Origin: Symbiodinium natans | Taxonomy: Eukaryota; Sar; Dinophyceae; Suessiales; Symbiodiniaceae | Assembly (NCBI GenBank): GCA_905221605.1 | Contig: CAJNDS010002400.1 | Coordinates: 182,501-246,500 of the forward strand | Direction: 5' to 3' | DNA length: 64,000 bases | Shown: positions 21,853-38,024 of the stretch, in pieces | Numbering within the stretch: position 1 is the first letter of the stretch | Layout of the letters: each line of letters begins with the position of its first letter | Position numbers and translations under genes: made by a program | Notes under the pieces: generated by a model | Seen by the model: only the letters and a program-made list of their open reading frames with translations | Told to the model about the DNA's origin: nothing | The model's database searches: none

Positions 21853-22205
21853 GGTGCAATGCTGCTGACGCGGCTGGCGCAGCACTACTTGTATGTTCTG
21901 CTGCTAGCGAGCAAACCTGACTTTCCACATGACTGCCGTTGAGGCCGGTGAGGTGCGGCGAGGCGGTGATGATGAAAGCTGAAAGCCCTGCTAGCCTGCT
22001 AACTGCTAAGTGCTAATGGACCATGAACTTCATGAACCATGTGACCATGGGACCATGTGACAATTGTGAACATGCGGCATGCGGAGTCCAGCCCAGCTTC
22101 TTGAGCACTTGAGCACGGTCAAACGGGTGTTTAGAATATTGAATACAGAATGCATACACAACACACAAACAACAACGTTGACGCCGCCCATGCATGCATC
22201 AGCTC

Positions 22206-22268
22206 AGCCAGCAAGTAGCAAGTCAGCAAGTCAGCAAGTCAGCAAGTCAAGTCAGCAAGTCAGCAAGT
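22206..22268 (+). repeat. 8-bp tandem repeat (AGCAAGTC)n
   Basis: About seven units with one 5-bp variant. The surrounding 21.9-23.27 kb has many short overlapping duplications of this kind but no gene. Confidence 0.85.
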
Positions 22269-23270
22269 ATGATCTTGCACACAAGACACGGTGCCTCCCG
22301 CAAAGTTGACAGCATCACTGCGACACGCAGCAACAAGCCACTAAGAGACTAGGAGACTAAGAGTAACTACGTGTGATTATGCACTGACAAGTTGTCTCAC
22401 AGTTAAGTTAGTTGACAGCGTGCAGCATGCAGCACCGCAACACGCAGCAAACATTATCATGTTCATGTTTATCATGCATTATCGAATTATCGGGCAATTA
22501 AGAAGAACAACTCAACCCATCCCATGAATAAACCTCGGCATATGAGACTGAGGCTGAGGCCGTGACTCGTGACGCAGCGAATGGTCACCACTGCCATGCC
22601 AGACCGCTGCGGCCAGCGACTCCACGATACCCACCTGGCATCAGTATTGGACATGACATGACCGCATGACCGTCACCGTCATCATGACAGACAACCGTCA
22701 AGCGTCAAGCGTCAATCATCCGTCAGTGTCACTGTCACAGTCACAGCACTAGACTGCAAGCAGAAAAGCACATCACATCAACTTCAAGAAGTGCAGTTGA
22801 CATGTTTTCCCGCCCAATCGCCATTCGCTAGTCGCTGGTCACATCTGGTCGCTTTGTTGCCAGATGCTCAACGCTCGGGGAGCTAGTGAGCTAGTGGGAG
22901 TCGCGTCGCGCTGCCAGAAGCAAACCACCAAGCCTCGAAATAGCTGCGCAGGGACTCCAACCGCCGTGTTTGCTTTCCCTGGATTCAGATGGGATTACAG
23001 TCAGGTCAGATATGATATTGCGCCGTTGTGCCCTACACTCCTAAAGTGCGGTCTCAGCGTACAATAGGGCCATAGGGCCTTAGGGCCTTAGGCAAGCCTA
23101 GCAAGCACTTTCAAGCAGGGAAGCGGCAAACTCCGAGCGCTGTACGGAACGTGACAGTGCTTGGCTTTCGATAACACACATGGCATATCACATGAACATG
23201 AAAATTAAACATCTGGGCGATCCAGCACAAGGACCGACTGCTCAAGGTTCTGTCTCATTCATCACTCCGC

Positions 23271-28693
<5,423 letters not shown>

Positions 28694-29262
28694 AGCAACA
28701 GGCTGCTAGTCCCAGCACAGCCCTTGTTGATGCAACAATCACAGCAATCAGCAGTCACCTTGCCCGACTGGCGACACACACGCAACAGAGCCTAATTACA
28801 CACGAGCCAAAGCAGCAGTCAGTCAATCACAAGCTCAGCACGTTGCAAAGAGATTTAGTCAGAGTCATGTTCGTGTTGAATCGTGGCAGGAGATACACTC
28901 ATACAAGCACAAGCACAAGCATAAATATCAGTTCAGTTCAACTGATTCAACCGCTGAATCGCGCGGTGCATGCTGATCGACTCACGGACTGACCAACAAC
29001 ACTTTCCGGCACTTCCGACCAAGGCTTTTCTCGGCCTTTGCGGATCTGTACAACTGTGCGATTTACAGACAAACTAAACTACCTGATCATGATTTGAATC
29101 ATTGAGTTGAGTCATCATCGAATCGGGCCACTGAACCACTAGAATAGCCGCGCTGCCAAAATCCTTGCCAAACTGTCGAAATTTCGACTCGTGTGCGCGG
29201 CGCCAGGCGGTGCCTCTCACGTACAAGCATAACTAACACAAGTCCGAGCTAGTTAGCTCAAG

Positions 29263-29400
29263 TTAAATGATACAAATGTTAATGTTCAATGCTAAACCGA
29301 CTAACTCTGACTCTTCTTTCTTACGGGCCTTCTTCTGCACACAGCCAATGGCGTACAGCATTGCTAGCCCCACCGCCACGCTGTGCATGCCATTGCCGGC
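29263..29400 (-). CDS. G3 last exon: methyltransferase motif X
   Basis: Exactly 46 codons from a TTACCAG acceptor to TAA. Opens AGNGMHSVAVGLAMLYAIGC, the motif X helix that closes the SAM pocket, then a Lys-rich end (QKKARKKEESELV). Phase 0 joins cleanly to the exon ending at 29473. Confidence 0.75.
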   Translation of the reverse strand, partial: AGNGMHSVAVGLAMLYAIGCVQKKARKKEESELVGLALNINICII

Positions 29401-32400
29401 CTGGTAATCGGTCGAGTCATGTTCGTCTCACAATCATGCTGCCACAAGGTGTCGCCGGCTCACGAAACTCACAGAACGTGCCTGTTGCATTTGTGCCGAA
29501 CGTGAGCGTGTTGGAGCTGAGCTCGCATCGCACGTGAAGCTGCAAGCCGCCACACCAAACGACATTGTCTTGTCAATTGGGAATCCTTGGCTCATCAGCG
29601 CCTCTGTGGAAAGAAGCCAGCGGCCATGCGCGTCGGACCTCGCACCAAACCATGCTGCACAGAACACAAGTTAACACAACACAACACATCACGTGTGGTA
29701 ACATTAACATACACACATACATATGTAAACATTGTAAACACTCAGATGCCTACCACAGAATACCAGCATTGCGGATCAGCGTGTGAAGTTTCGACCATCC
29801 GCTCATGGTAGCACTGAAGTTGGGATTTTGATTCAATGAATATGCACCGCCAGTCTTCCGTGTTCGGTACTCTGCCAGGAAATTGAACTCGACTGTCGTC
29901 AACGCACGCTCAAATGCCTTGCGAACAAGTTCAACATCATTCACGAGTGCATGCTTGAAGGCTTCCAGGCTGGCGATACCGCACCCATCTACTTTTGCTC
30001 GGCTTTCAGGTCGAGAGCATGCCCACATCAATTCTTCCCAAATGTCCTGGAAAACAAAAGCAATCAAATCAGGCATCATGATATGTTATCAGGTCAGATA
30101 TGGTCCTCGGCAGGAGAACCAAAGTATGAATCCCAAGCAGGCTCCATCGCAGCCAGCTCCTGACAATACTGCAAGTGAGCATCCGAACACAGTCAATGTG
30201 AGTGTACAAATCAGTAACCCTGGCACACCCTGGCAATCCTGGTTGTACTCGCCAAACCTCACAGGCGCCCTGAACATCTCCACGAACACGTTGACTGGCG
30301 CAAGTGCAGCACCAGTCTTCCACTTATGGCGTAGAATGCAGTACTGTCTTGGTCTCGTTATAGGCATGCCATACATGTTGGGGTCAATCAGCGCCACGGA
30401 TACAAAGTATATCGCTCCCAAGAAATGCTCCAAGGTTGATGCGTCGAAATTAATGACGTTCTCCTGGATTATCAGGGATTCCTGATAATCCCATCGTCGA
30501 GAAATCCAGCTGAGGAAGGCTTTCCACGTGACCCCCTGCTCGCGCATCATCAAACCTCGCTGACTGTAATCCGTGCATGGTGTCCCTGCAACATGTAAAT
30601 CAGCTGCACGATCGACCTCACACATCTGCCCGTGCTTGTAGCACCATGCTTTTCTGATTGTTGCTTCGCCCCTGCGCATCAGCGGCAACAGTACTTCATT
30701 AATTGCCGTGTCGTTGGCTGCCAGGACATCCAGCTGTGCGGCAATATGGGGACGCCAGAAGTCATTCATATCCCCGAAGACATGCTGTGGACAATGTGGG
30801 TGACGAAGCAACTCTTCTCGGGCCTGCGCAGACCACTCAACCGCCGACATGTTGGCTGGCGCAGGGACATGAGATTTGTCCATGTTCAGCTCCGCGCAGA
30901 TAGCTGTGCCCATCATGATGAAAGACGTAGCAGGAGTGTCAATGCCGGAAAATTCTGTAGACAGCGATGTTGCTCGCATGTCTTGTAGCAGTTGATACAA
31001 GTGCTCAGAATGGGCCGTGCGCTCCTGAGACACAGACTCACTGATGAACTGTACATCTGGGTCTGGGTCTGAGTCACATACATCCATCAAGTTGCAATCA
31101 TGCTCACGACTCAGAGCTGCCATAGCTTGATCCACCACATGTTTGCAATTGCCTTGCTCGGCAACCGACCGACATATTCGCGCCACTCGCGCAGCATATG
31201 CCTTGTCACCATCAACGTCTTGCACCGGACACAGTCGAGCTGCAGCCACATTCCTGCACAACACATGCATGAGTGATAACACCACGACAATCGCACACAT
31301 GAGCACTCCAACATGTCCAACATGGCAATGCATGCAGCAGCACGGGTCCTAGCAAAGCGAGCGAATGTTGTGACTGCCCAGACCGGCCACATCATCAGCC
31401 TAAACACGGAAGGCTTGTGGCCGTTGCTGTGTGCACACATGGGAGTCGCACTTGCCGAAGGCGTCGCCTCAGGAGACAACCCAACATTCATGCCTGGATT
31501 TGCTTGGAGGGTGGCATCGGCAGTTCCCGATACAGCCGTATCAGGATGCGAGTGTCCTGCTTGGAGTGTGGCTTCACATGTGGTCGTGTCCTGGCTGCCA
31601 TGGCCGACGGTCGTTGCATGCACGGCATCCACGCTATCCGCTGCACCCACATCATCGTTTGTGGCGGCTATGCCCGCCTTTGCATCTTTCATCTCTGTCA
31701 CAACATCTGAAGCGTTTGCTTCGTCCGACGTGGCCGGCGCCGTGGGGTTGCTTGCATCGTCCGTCTCAACCGCATCATTGGCAGTGGTTTTGCTCGCATC
31801 TTCAGTCTCCGCCGCCACACATTGCGCAGCGGCACTGCTCACATCTTTCATCGCCTCTACATCTTCCTTTGCTGTCACATCATGTGCGGTGGCTTTGCTT
31901 GTGGTTTCCTTGACCATGTCTTCCATTGCATCCACCACCACATCATGCGTGGTGGCTTTGCTCGCGTCTTTTGTCTCCACCAGATCATCCATGGTGGTTC
32001 CAGCACTTTGTGTCTGTGTCTCATCCACAAGTGTGGATGCAGAAGCGTTGTTCTGCGCTGGCACACTTGGAGGCGAAGGTGTGTTGAAAAGATGCTGTAT
32101 TCCTGCTTTCGTCACCAAACCAAATTTCACGGTTGGTGGTGGCTCCTGCGCAGCTGACTTGCTACCTTTGCTCGGTGCTTTCGGCTGTGGTGGTGATGGA
32201 GATGCTTTCCGTTTGGCATCTATTCTGGCCGGCTGCTTGCTCTTTGGCGGCGGCGGTGGCGGGGCATGTGGCTGTTTTGCCTTCGGAGTTGGCGATGGCT
32301 TAGAGTCGGGCGCCGCCTTGGTACACGCAACACAGCAAGAGTATGTTACATAGCTGCAGAGCGAAATACATGACTTGCTTTTGACACTGACTTAAACAAC

Positions 32401-32527
32401 ATGTTGTCTCTGCATCCATAGTTGCAGCTGACGAGGCTTTCCCTCGCCGCTTTGGCGGGTTGCTCTTGGCAGCCGTGTGAGCGGGAGCGACCGGCTGCTT
32501 TCGTTTCCGAATCGGTGGTGACGACAT
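29263..32527 (-). CDS. G3: DNA (cytosine-5) methyltransferase, six exons
   Basis: It would transfer a methyl group from S-adenosylmethionine to cytosine C5 in DNA. Proposed exons: 32527-about 32390; 32316-31400; 31253-30239; 30046-29764; 29654-29473; 29400-29263 (stop TAA), about 890 residues in all. The first two give a basic, Pro-rich then Ala/Thr/Asp-rich leader of about 350 residues. The catalytic part has motif I FSGIDTPATS, motif IV GTPCTDYS with the nucleophile Cys, motif VI QENV, motif VIII TRPRQYC, motif IX LSTEALMSQGFP and motif X AGNGMHSVAVG. All key residues are present. No BAH, PWWP or chromodomain was seen. Start MSSPPIRKRKQ is preferred; ATG at 32590 is an alternative. Introns 2 and 3 fit GC-AG and GA-AG. 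DNMT genes are known to have been captured by retrotransposons in dinoflagellates, but here the gene has introns. Confidence 0.8.
30239..31253 (-). CDS. G3 exon 3: methyltransferase catalytic core
   Basis: It carries motifs I, IV, VI and VIII of the C5-MTase fold in the right order and spacing. The catalytic Cys codon is at 30575-30577. Motif I is FSGID rather than the usual F-x-G-x-G, so the second glycine of the cofactor loop is replaced by Asp. The exon starts after a GTGCAG acceptor and probably ends at CCAG before GATTGCC, a GA donor; GGT before GTGCCA is an alternative. Confidence 0.8.
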
Positions 32528-32929
32528 CACAAACGCATGTGACAGCTCACTGACAGTACGGGGACGTGTATGCAAGTCGATGCAATGCATAATTGGGCGT
32601 TGCCATCTGGTATTATGTGTACACCTTACATATTGAGAAGCATGTTGAATGTGAGCACTGCAGCATCATGCATGCAACACAACCTGATCAGCATGCAAAG
32701 ACGTGCATCCAGCAATAACGCAGAGGGCATCAAGTCACTCATGAAGGAGTCTACGCTCAAAGTGATCAAACATGACGGGCACACACAACACCGTGGAGAT
32801 GATTGACCTGAGTCAAGCAGTGTTTGCCCGTGAACAGCCCCATATGTAGACAACAAATCCACATCTGCCAGTGAACGTCACATGTCTGCACACAACACGC
32901 ATACATTGATATCACACAACTGTCAGGGC

Positions 32930-33640
32930 ATTCAATGTCCACGCAAAGCTAGTGTTTGCGGTCATGCCATGTCCACACATCAGGTACGCGCTACATGTAT
33001 CCGTGGACATGTCATGTCCACACCCATATACTCGTGGACACCCCATGTCCACACAGCCCGTGGTTGTGGACATTGAATGCCCACGAAACCCATGCAGGTG
33101 GACATTGCATGTCCACACCCCAGGTGTCCGTGGACATGCCATGTCCACACCCAGAAAGCCGTGGACATCACATGTCCACACAGCCCGTGCCCGTGGACAT
33201 TGCATGTCCACAGAAGCCATGCCTGCGGACGTTGCATGTCCACACACCCCATGCCCGTGGACATTGGTGCACGTTAACAACCGTCGTCCGTGGACAACGT
33301 CGCGTGCCCACACAGCCCGTCCCGTGGACATTCCATGTCCGCGCCACCCATGCCCGCGGACATCCCAAGTCCGCACCACACCTACCCGTGGACATCCCAA
33401 GTCCGCACCACACCTACCCGTGGACATCCCATGACCACAGCCCCGTTGCCCGTGGACATCCCATGTCCACACCCCACCCTGCATGTGGACATTCCATGGC
33501 CACACCCCACTCTTCCCGCGGAGATCCAATGACCACACCCCACCATGCCCGTGGGCATCCCATGACCGCAAACTGTTCATGCAGGCATCCCGTGTCCACA
33601 TCCCGCCTGCCTGTGGACATTCCACTACCACAAAGTAATT
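32930..33640. repeat. Array of about 20 spaced palindromic repeats
   Basis: The core GTGGACATNNCATGTCCAC (19 bp, near-perfect palindrome) recurs every 31-32 bp from 33003 to about 33636, separated by 12-13 bp linkers rich in C. Cores at the right end are more diverged (GCGGACATCCCAAGTCCGC). The array lies 400-1,100 bp upstream of the methyltransferase start. Open frames through it (Gly-His-Met-Ser-Thr) follow from the repeat. Confidence 0.9.
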
Positions 33641-33751
33641 GCCCATTAACATCAAGTGTTCATACCAACCGGAAGCCCACCACAGATGTACATCAAACAT
33701 GTCACACTAGGAATCCTCAGCAAGTGCATCAGCGATACTGGTGTGCCCCTA

Positions 33752-33965
33752 GCCCCTAAACCCTAACCCTAACACTAGACCCTACAGCCTGAACCCTAAA
33801 CCCTACACCTTACACCCCCCAAACTTTACACCCTAAACACTAAGCCCTAAACCCTAAACCCCTACACCTTACACCCTGATCCCTAAGCCCTAAGCCCTAC
33901 ACCCTGCACCCTGCACCCTATGCCCCACACCCTAATAAACACTAACCCTAAACCCCAACCCTACC
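33752..33965 (-). repeat. Degenerate telomeric repeat block
   Basis: CCCTAAA mixed with CCCTACA, CCCTGCA and ACCCTTACA variants. It separates the palindromic array from the end of G2. Confidence 0.85.
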
Positions 33966-34249
33966 AACAATACACACTGGCTCAGGCTGATCAATCATGA
34001 ATCATGTGATGCACTCTCAGCTGCCCACACGTGGAAGTCATCTGTCGAGCCTTGGTAGCACACGGATGCAACGCTATACAACAGTGCTTTGATTGTAGAG
34101 AGCCACTCATCGTATATGCTTATATGCGCCCACTGCTTGCACTACGTCTGTCTTTTCCCAGGTGCTCGAGATCCCTTGAGACTTCAGATCAAAACAAACT
34201 CCACACAGGTGACACGGCTGCTGCGTGCTGCTATGTGCTGATTCCTACC

Positions 34250-34843
34250 CTACCGCGTCCTGGACTTCCTAGTCCTGGTGTCGTCACTGTCGCCCCGACT
34301 CCGATGCTTCTTCTTGTGGTCCGAGTCCTTCTTGTCCTTCTTCGAGTAGTTCTTGCTGTCGCCCCCACCATCCCGTGGCCGTGACGACCGGGACGACTTT
34401 TTCTTCCTCCTCTTGATCGAGACGGACTCGTCGTCGCTGATAGGATGCTTGCGCTTGGGTAGTGTCTTGGACTGCGCGGTCTTCACTGCATCTTGTGCCT
34501 CCCTTCGTCTCCTTGCCCAAGTAACTCCAGCGGCAGCGGCAGCTGCAACAATATCATCGCTAGGCTTCCTCTTGGGCATGGGCTTGCTCTTCGGCTTGGC
34601 TTTGGCCTTTGTCTTTGCCTGGCCTACACTGCCCTTTGCCTGGCCTGCACTGCCCTTCTTTTGTGAAGGCGCCGACACAGAGGAAGCTGCCGCTGTTGTC
34701 GTGGCATGGGGGGCCGTTTCCTTCGACGACTCAGACGATGATTCCTCTTCAAGCAACTCTTCCTCCACTGCCTCCGTCGTAACCACATGCATACTCGGGC
34801 TCGACGAATCGTCCGAAGCCGTGCCGCTGTAGCTGCCCGATTC
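34250..34843 (-). CDS. G2 last exon: acidic then Lys/Ser-rich tail
   Basis: Starts after a TTGGCAG acceptor, with Glu/Ser-rich VEEELLEEESSSESS, Lys-rich KAKAKPKSKPMPKRK, and RKKKSSRSSRPRDGGG, and stops at 34250. A bipartite nuclear-localisation type pattern is likely. Confidence 0.5.
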   Translation of the reverse strand, partial: ESGSYSGTASDDSSSPSMHVVTTEAVEEELLEEESSSESSKETAPHATTTAAASSVSAPSQKKGSAGQAKGSVGQAKTKAKAKPKSKPMPKRKPSDDIVAAAAAAGVTWARRRREAQDAVKTAQSKTLPKRKHPISDDESVSIKRRKKKSSRSSRPRDGGGDSKNYSKKDKKDSDHKKKHRSRGDSDDTRTRKSRTR

Positions 34844-37484
34844 CTGCCAAATCGTGGCACAAAGAAGAACGTCCCAACACATATAGAAATACATATGTAT
34901 CATGTTATCTGTCAGCATGTGTGTTTTTCTATCCCGCACCTGCCTGTTGATGGCGACGTGTGGGCTCCTTCGGTGCTGTCGGCTGCGACGGTGTTGCAGA
35001 CCCTGCTTCCGGCTGCACTGATTGCACCGGCTGTTGCGCATGCTCTTGGGCATGGTTCCCGGCCGCCTTTGCCTGCGCCGCTATGTCGGTCAGTGAGGAG
35101 GTGCCCGGCATCGTTTTGCGACCAGGAATTCCGTCAAAGCTTGCTCCATACGGCGCCGGCTCACGATGAAGTTGCACCGGCTTGGTGTCCTCAGCTCACA
35201 GAAGAAGCCAATGCAACGAGTAAGCCAGCAATCATACACCCGCACCGCAGCAAGCACATACATGCGGCATGCCTCCCTGAGCCATGACAGGGGTTTAGGC
35301 GTGGTTTATGTGTTTAGGGGTTTAGGGGTTTAGGGATTTAGGTGTTTAGGAGTTCATTGGTTTAGGTGTTTAGGGGTTTACGGATTTAGGGGTGTTATTG
35401 CAAGGACGCAACAACAGGCACGCCAACATCATAGGCCAGCACTAGCGCATCAATCACGCACATGTGTCATGACTCCTTAAACCCTACACACTAAACCCCT
35501 CAGCCCCTACAACCACCCTAAACCCCCAAACCGTACCCCAAACCGTGAACCCCAAACCCTTGGACCTTAGCCTAGGTATTCATAGACAGACATGCGAGTG
35601 GATTTACTAAGGTTGGCAAGGCGTCTGCAATGACTGCGTAGGATTACCATTGGCCAACACGAACACTAAAATCACACGCATGCGTCACAGCAAGCACACA
35701 CATGCAGCTCACCTGTAATTGCAGCAAGACTCCTCTGCCACACCATCGTTGATTGCCGCATGTTCAGCACGTTCCGGCACAGGTTCGGGTGGAGTAGTTG
35801 GGATCAGAAGGAACGGAGACACCGAGGGTTGTGGCTTGGTCTTGGTTCCACCGCTGGCGCCGCGGCTGCGAGCCGTCATGGCACTGTAGGCACCGCATGC
35901 AGCCGTGGCGCTTCCATCCGGGCCGGGAGCTGGCACTGGCATCTCTGCTGGCATTTTCACCTGTGTTACTGCCGCTGCCGCCGCAGGATGCATGGCTGGT
36001 GGCTGCGTGGCTGGTGGGGTCAACCCACTCATTGGGCGCAGTAGGCCGCCCAGACCCATCCCTGTCATGCCAGCGCCTGGTCCAATGCCCCCAAGCCCAA
36101 GCGTTTGCAGGCTAGGCATGCACATGTTGCCCATGTACATGGGTGGCAACGTTGGCATCGGCTGCTGCAAGAGTCCTGGCCCAAGGCCCATGTTCAAGTT
36201 CAGCTCTGGCACCGACTGCATCGGCACCGGTGGCTCATGCACTCGGCCAACGGGGTACGGCACGCGTGGCGGCGCCGAAGAGAATCCCGGCAAGTGGCCC
36301 GGCGCAAGTCCCGGCGGGTGTCCCGGCGGGGGTCCTGGCGGGGGTCCCGGCGGGGGTCCCGGCGGGGGTCCGGGCGGGGGCCCGACAGGTTCTGGCACAG
36401 GTTCTTTCCGCACCCTCGGCGGTCTAGGCGGGACATACGTTGCAGGGACTGGTGGGGGTCGCGGTGGAGTCTGCAAAGCTGGTGCCGGCGGTGCGTGCTC
36501 TGGTGGAGCTGGCGGGGGCGGCAGCGATGCCGCCAACAAGGCACTCGGCCTTGCTTTCTGCGGCGGCGCCATAGTGTATCCACCGCAAGAGTCACGAAGA
36601 ATTGCAGCTACCAGTGCCAACAAGACAGCTGTGCAAACATGCCTACTTACAGGCTTACATACACAAAGCTGTGTGTCGCGCACTTTTACTACATGTTTTG
36701 CTTGTTATGCCTCGGCTGTGACCTGTGACTACTGTGACTACTATCATGCTGATTCGTGGCACTGAAGCAGCTCACAGCAGAGTCACAGTTGGCAACAATA
36801 TGCAACAAGACAAACCGCGCACAACAACATGTCAGTAATAACACTAAATCAAAGTATATAATGTCACGCAGGTCCAGTTAGTCCGAGGGCCCGGCCCTGC
36901 ACCTGAAGAACTGGAAGCTGTGGTCGCTGATTGGAGTTGTTGCACCTGCGCGAGCCGTTACTTATTGGAGTTGGTGGTCTTACTGTCCCCCCGCTCCTAA
37001 TCTTAAACTCAGTCGTGAAGCATCGTGCACAAGTACTAAGTACACAACACTTGCAAATCAACTAGCCGACCGGGAGAGGCCTGCGCAGGCAGCTGACGCA
37101 CGTGCCGAGCGCATCCAGCGCAAATCCTGAACGCAAGTTAGTCTGTGATGTGTTGCAACTGAGGATTTCCGCTGTCCTTGAGTGTCCACGGCTGTCCGGC
37201 TGCAGTAGCAGTTGCCGCATCCAGGCGGGCAGTGACGACAAAGACTTGTCGCACTCTCTCATGTCAGGCTCTGCGGGAGGCGGCGCATCTCCAGTCATGT
37301 TCTGTGATATCACTGCCTGCATGCACTCGTCGTGCCAGTACGTGAGGCAAAGCATGCAGAGGCCCGTGTGCCCTGCACGTCGACCGCCAGTCCGGCCCGA
37401 GCAACGCTCCGAACACAGAGCGCATTTGCGGTTGAGTCCATGCGACCACAGCTGGACGTTTCCAGCCTCCTGCAAGCAAGCCAT
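34250..37484 (-). CDS. G2: zinc-binding, Pro-rich and Lys/Ser-rich protein gene
   Basis: Proposed exons: 37484-36984 (with an in-frame TAG at 37064-37062); 36607-35713; about 35194-34940; 34843-34250 (stop). Exon 1 has cysteine pairs CALCSERC, GLCMLCLTYWHDEC, CVSC, CKCC and CARC, a likely zinc-binding cross-brace or ribbon. Exon 2 is Pro-rich with PPPGP repeats and Met/Gly/Leu-rich tail; its donor GTGAGC is strong. Exon 3 reads PVQLHREPAPYGASFDGIPG. Exon 4 is Lys/Arg/Ser-rich (SVSIKRRKKKSSRSSRPRDG), like nuclear or splicing-factor tails. No enzyme is recognised. A role in nucleic-acid or chromatin binding is only inference from composition and zinc ligands. Confidence 0.5.
35290..35580. repeat. 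Degenerate telomeric repeats, both orientations
   Basis: TTTAGGG/TTTAGGT variants (35290-35395), then ACCCTA/CCCAAACC variants (35478-35570). They lie between two exons of G2, so they are intronic if the gene model is right. Confidence 0.75.
35713..36607 (-). CDS. G2 exon 2: proline-rich
   Basis: Between a GGTAG acceptor and a TTACAG/GTGAGC donor. PPPGPPPGPPPG comes from a 12-15 bp GC-rich tandem repeat (plus strand about 36300-36385). The rest, with MPTLPPMYMGNMCMPSLQTL, is low in charge and probably disordered. Confidence 0.5.
36984..37484 (-). CDS. G2 exon 1: cysteine-rich module split by an in-frame stop
   Basis: The same frame continues across TAG: CVSCLRRPLPVG, stop, LICKCCVLSTCARCFTTEF, then a strong GTAAGA donor at 36983. 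The cysteines on both sides look like one zinc-binding unit, so the stop is probably a nonsense change, a recoded codon or a removed mini-intron. A GCAG acceptor at 37470 suggests an upstream exon may exist, in which case ATG at 37484 is not the start. Confidence 0.5.
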
Positions 37485-37519
37485 GTGTGTTGCGTTGGGA
37501 ATTCTGGTAAAACCGGTAA

Positions 37520-37785
37520 AACCATAAACCCTGAACCTAAACCCAACCCTGGGCCTTAAACCCTAAGCCCTAGGCCCTAGGCCCTAGGCCCTAAACCTGA
37601 TCCTAAACCCTAGGCCCTAGACACTAAAGCCTAAAGCATAAACCCTAGCCCTAGCCCCTAAACCCGCCTAAACCCTGAACCTTGAACTCTAAACAGCCCA
37701 AACCCTAAGCCCTAAACCCTAGATCATAAACTCTAGGCCCTAGACACTAGACACTAACCCCTAGGCCCTAGACCGTAAACGATGC
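37520..37785 (-). repeat. Degenerate telomeric repeats
   Basis: CCCTAGG, CCCTAAG, CCCTAAA and CACTAGA units between G1 and G2. No gene in 37.8-38.02 kb. Confidence 0.8.
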
Positions 37786-38024
37786 TCAACAATCCAACAT
37801 GCCAGACGTGTCACAAATGACTCATGACTCATGACTTAGGTCTGAGCGCAGAGCCATCAACACACTCGGCAACAACACAGCGCAACTCCGCAACTCAGCA
37901 AACGTCACAACATATGTGGAATGTATTACTTTGGCAAAACCACCTGGACTGATGACTTCGGTATTAGCAGATCTGTCAACAACTCAGCAACTTAACAACT
38001 CACAGCACAACTCAACTCAACACA

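Noticed and set aside
31313-32353. 346-residue plus-strand ORF
   Set aside because: Antisense to the methyltransferase N-terminal exon, whose splice sites and downstream motifs fix the minus strand.
32930-33640. CRISPR array
   Set aside because: Repeats are regularly spaced and palindromic, but linkers are only 12-13 bp, similar to one another and C-rich, cores diverge gradually, there are no cas genes, and the genome is eukaryotic.
32912-33700. A 262-residue minus-strand ORF and several plus-strand ORFs across the palindromic array
   Set aside because: All frames are open because the repeat lacks stops; the residues simply repeat the unit (His-Gly, Met-Ser-Thr).
35905-36765. Gly-rich plus-strand ORF
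   Set aside because: Antisense shadow of the Pro-rich exon of G2.
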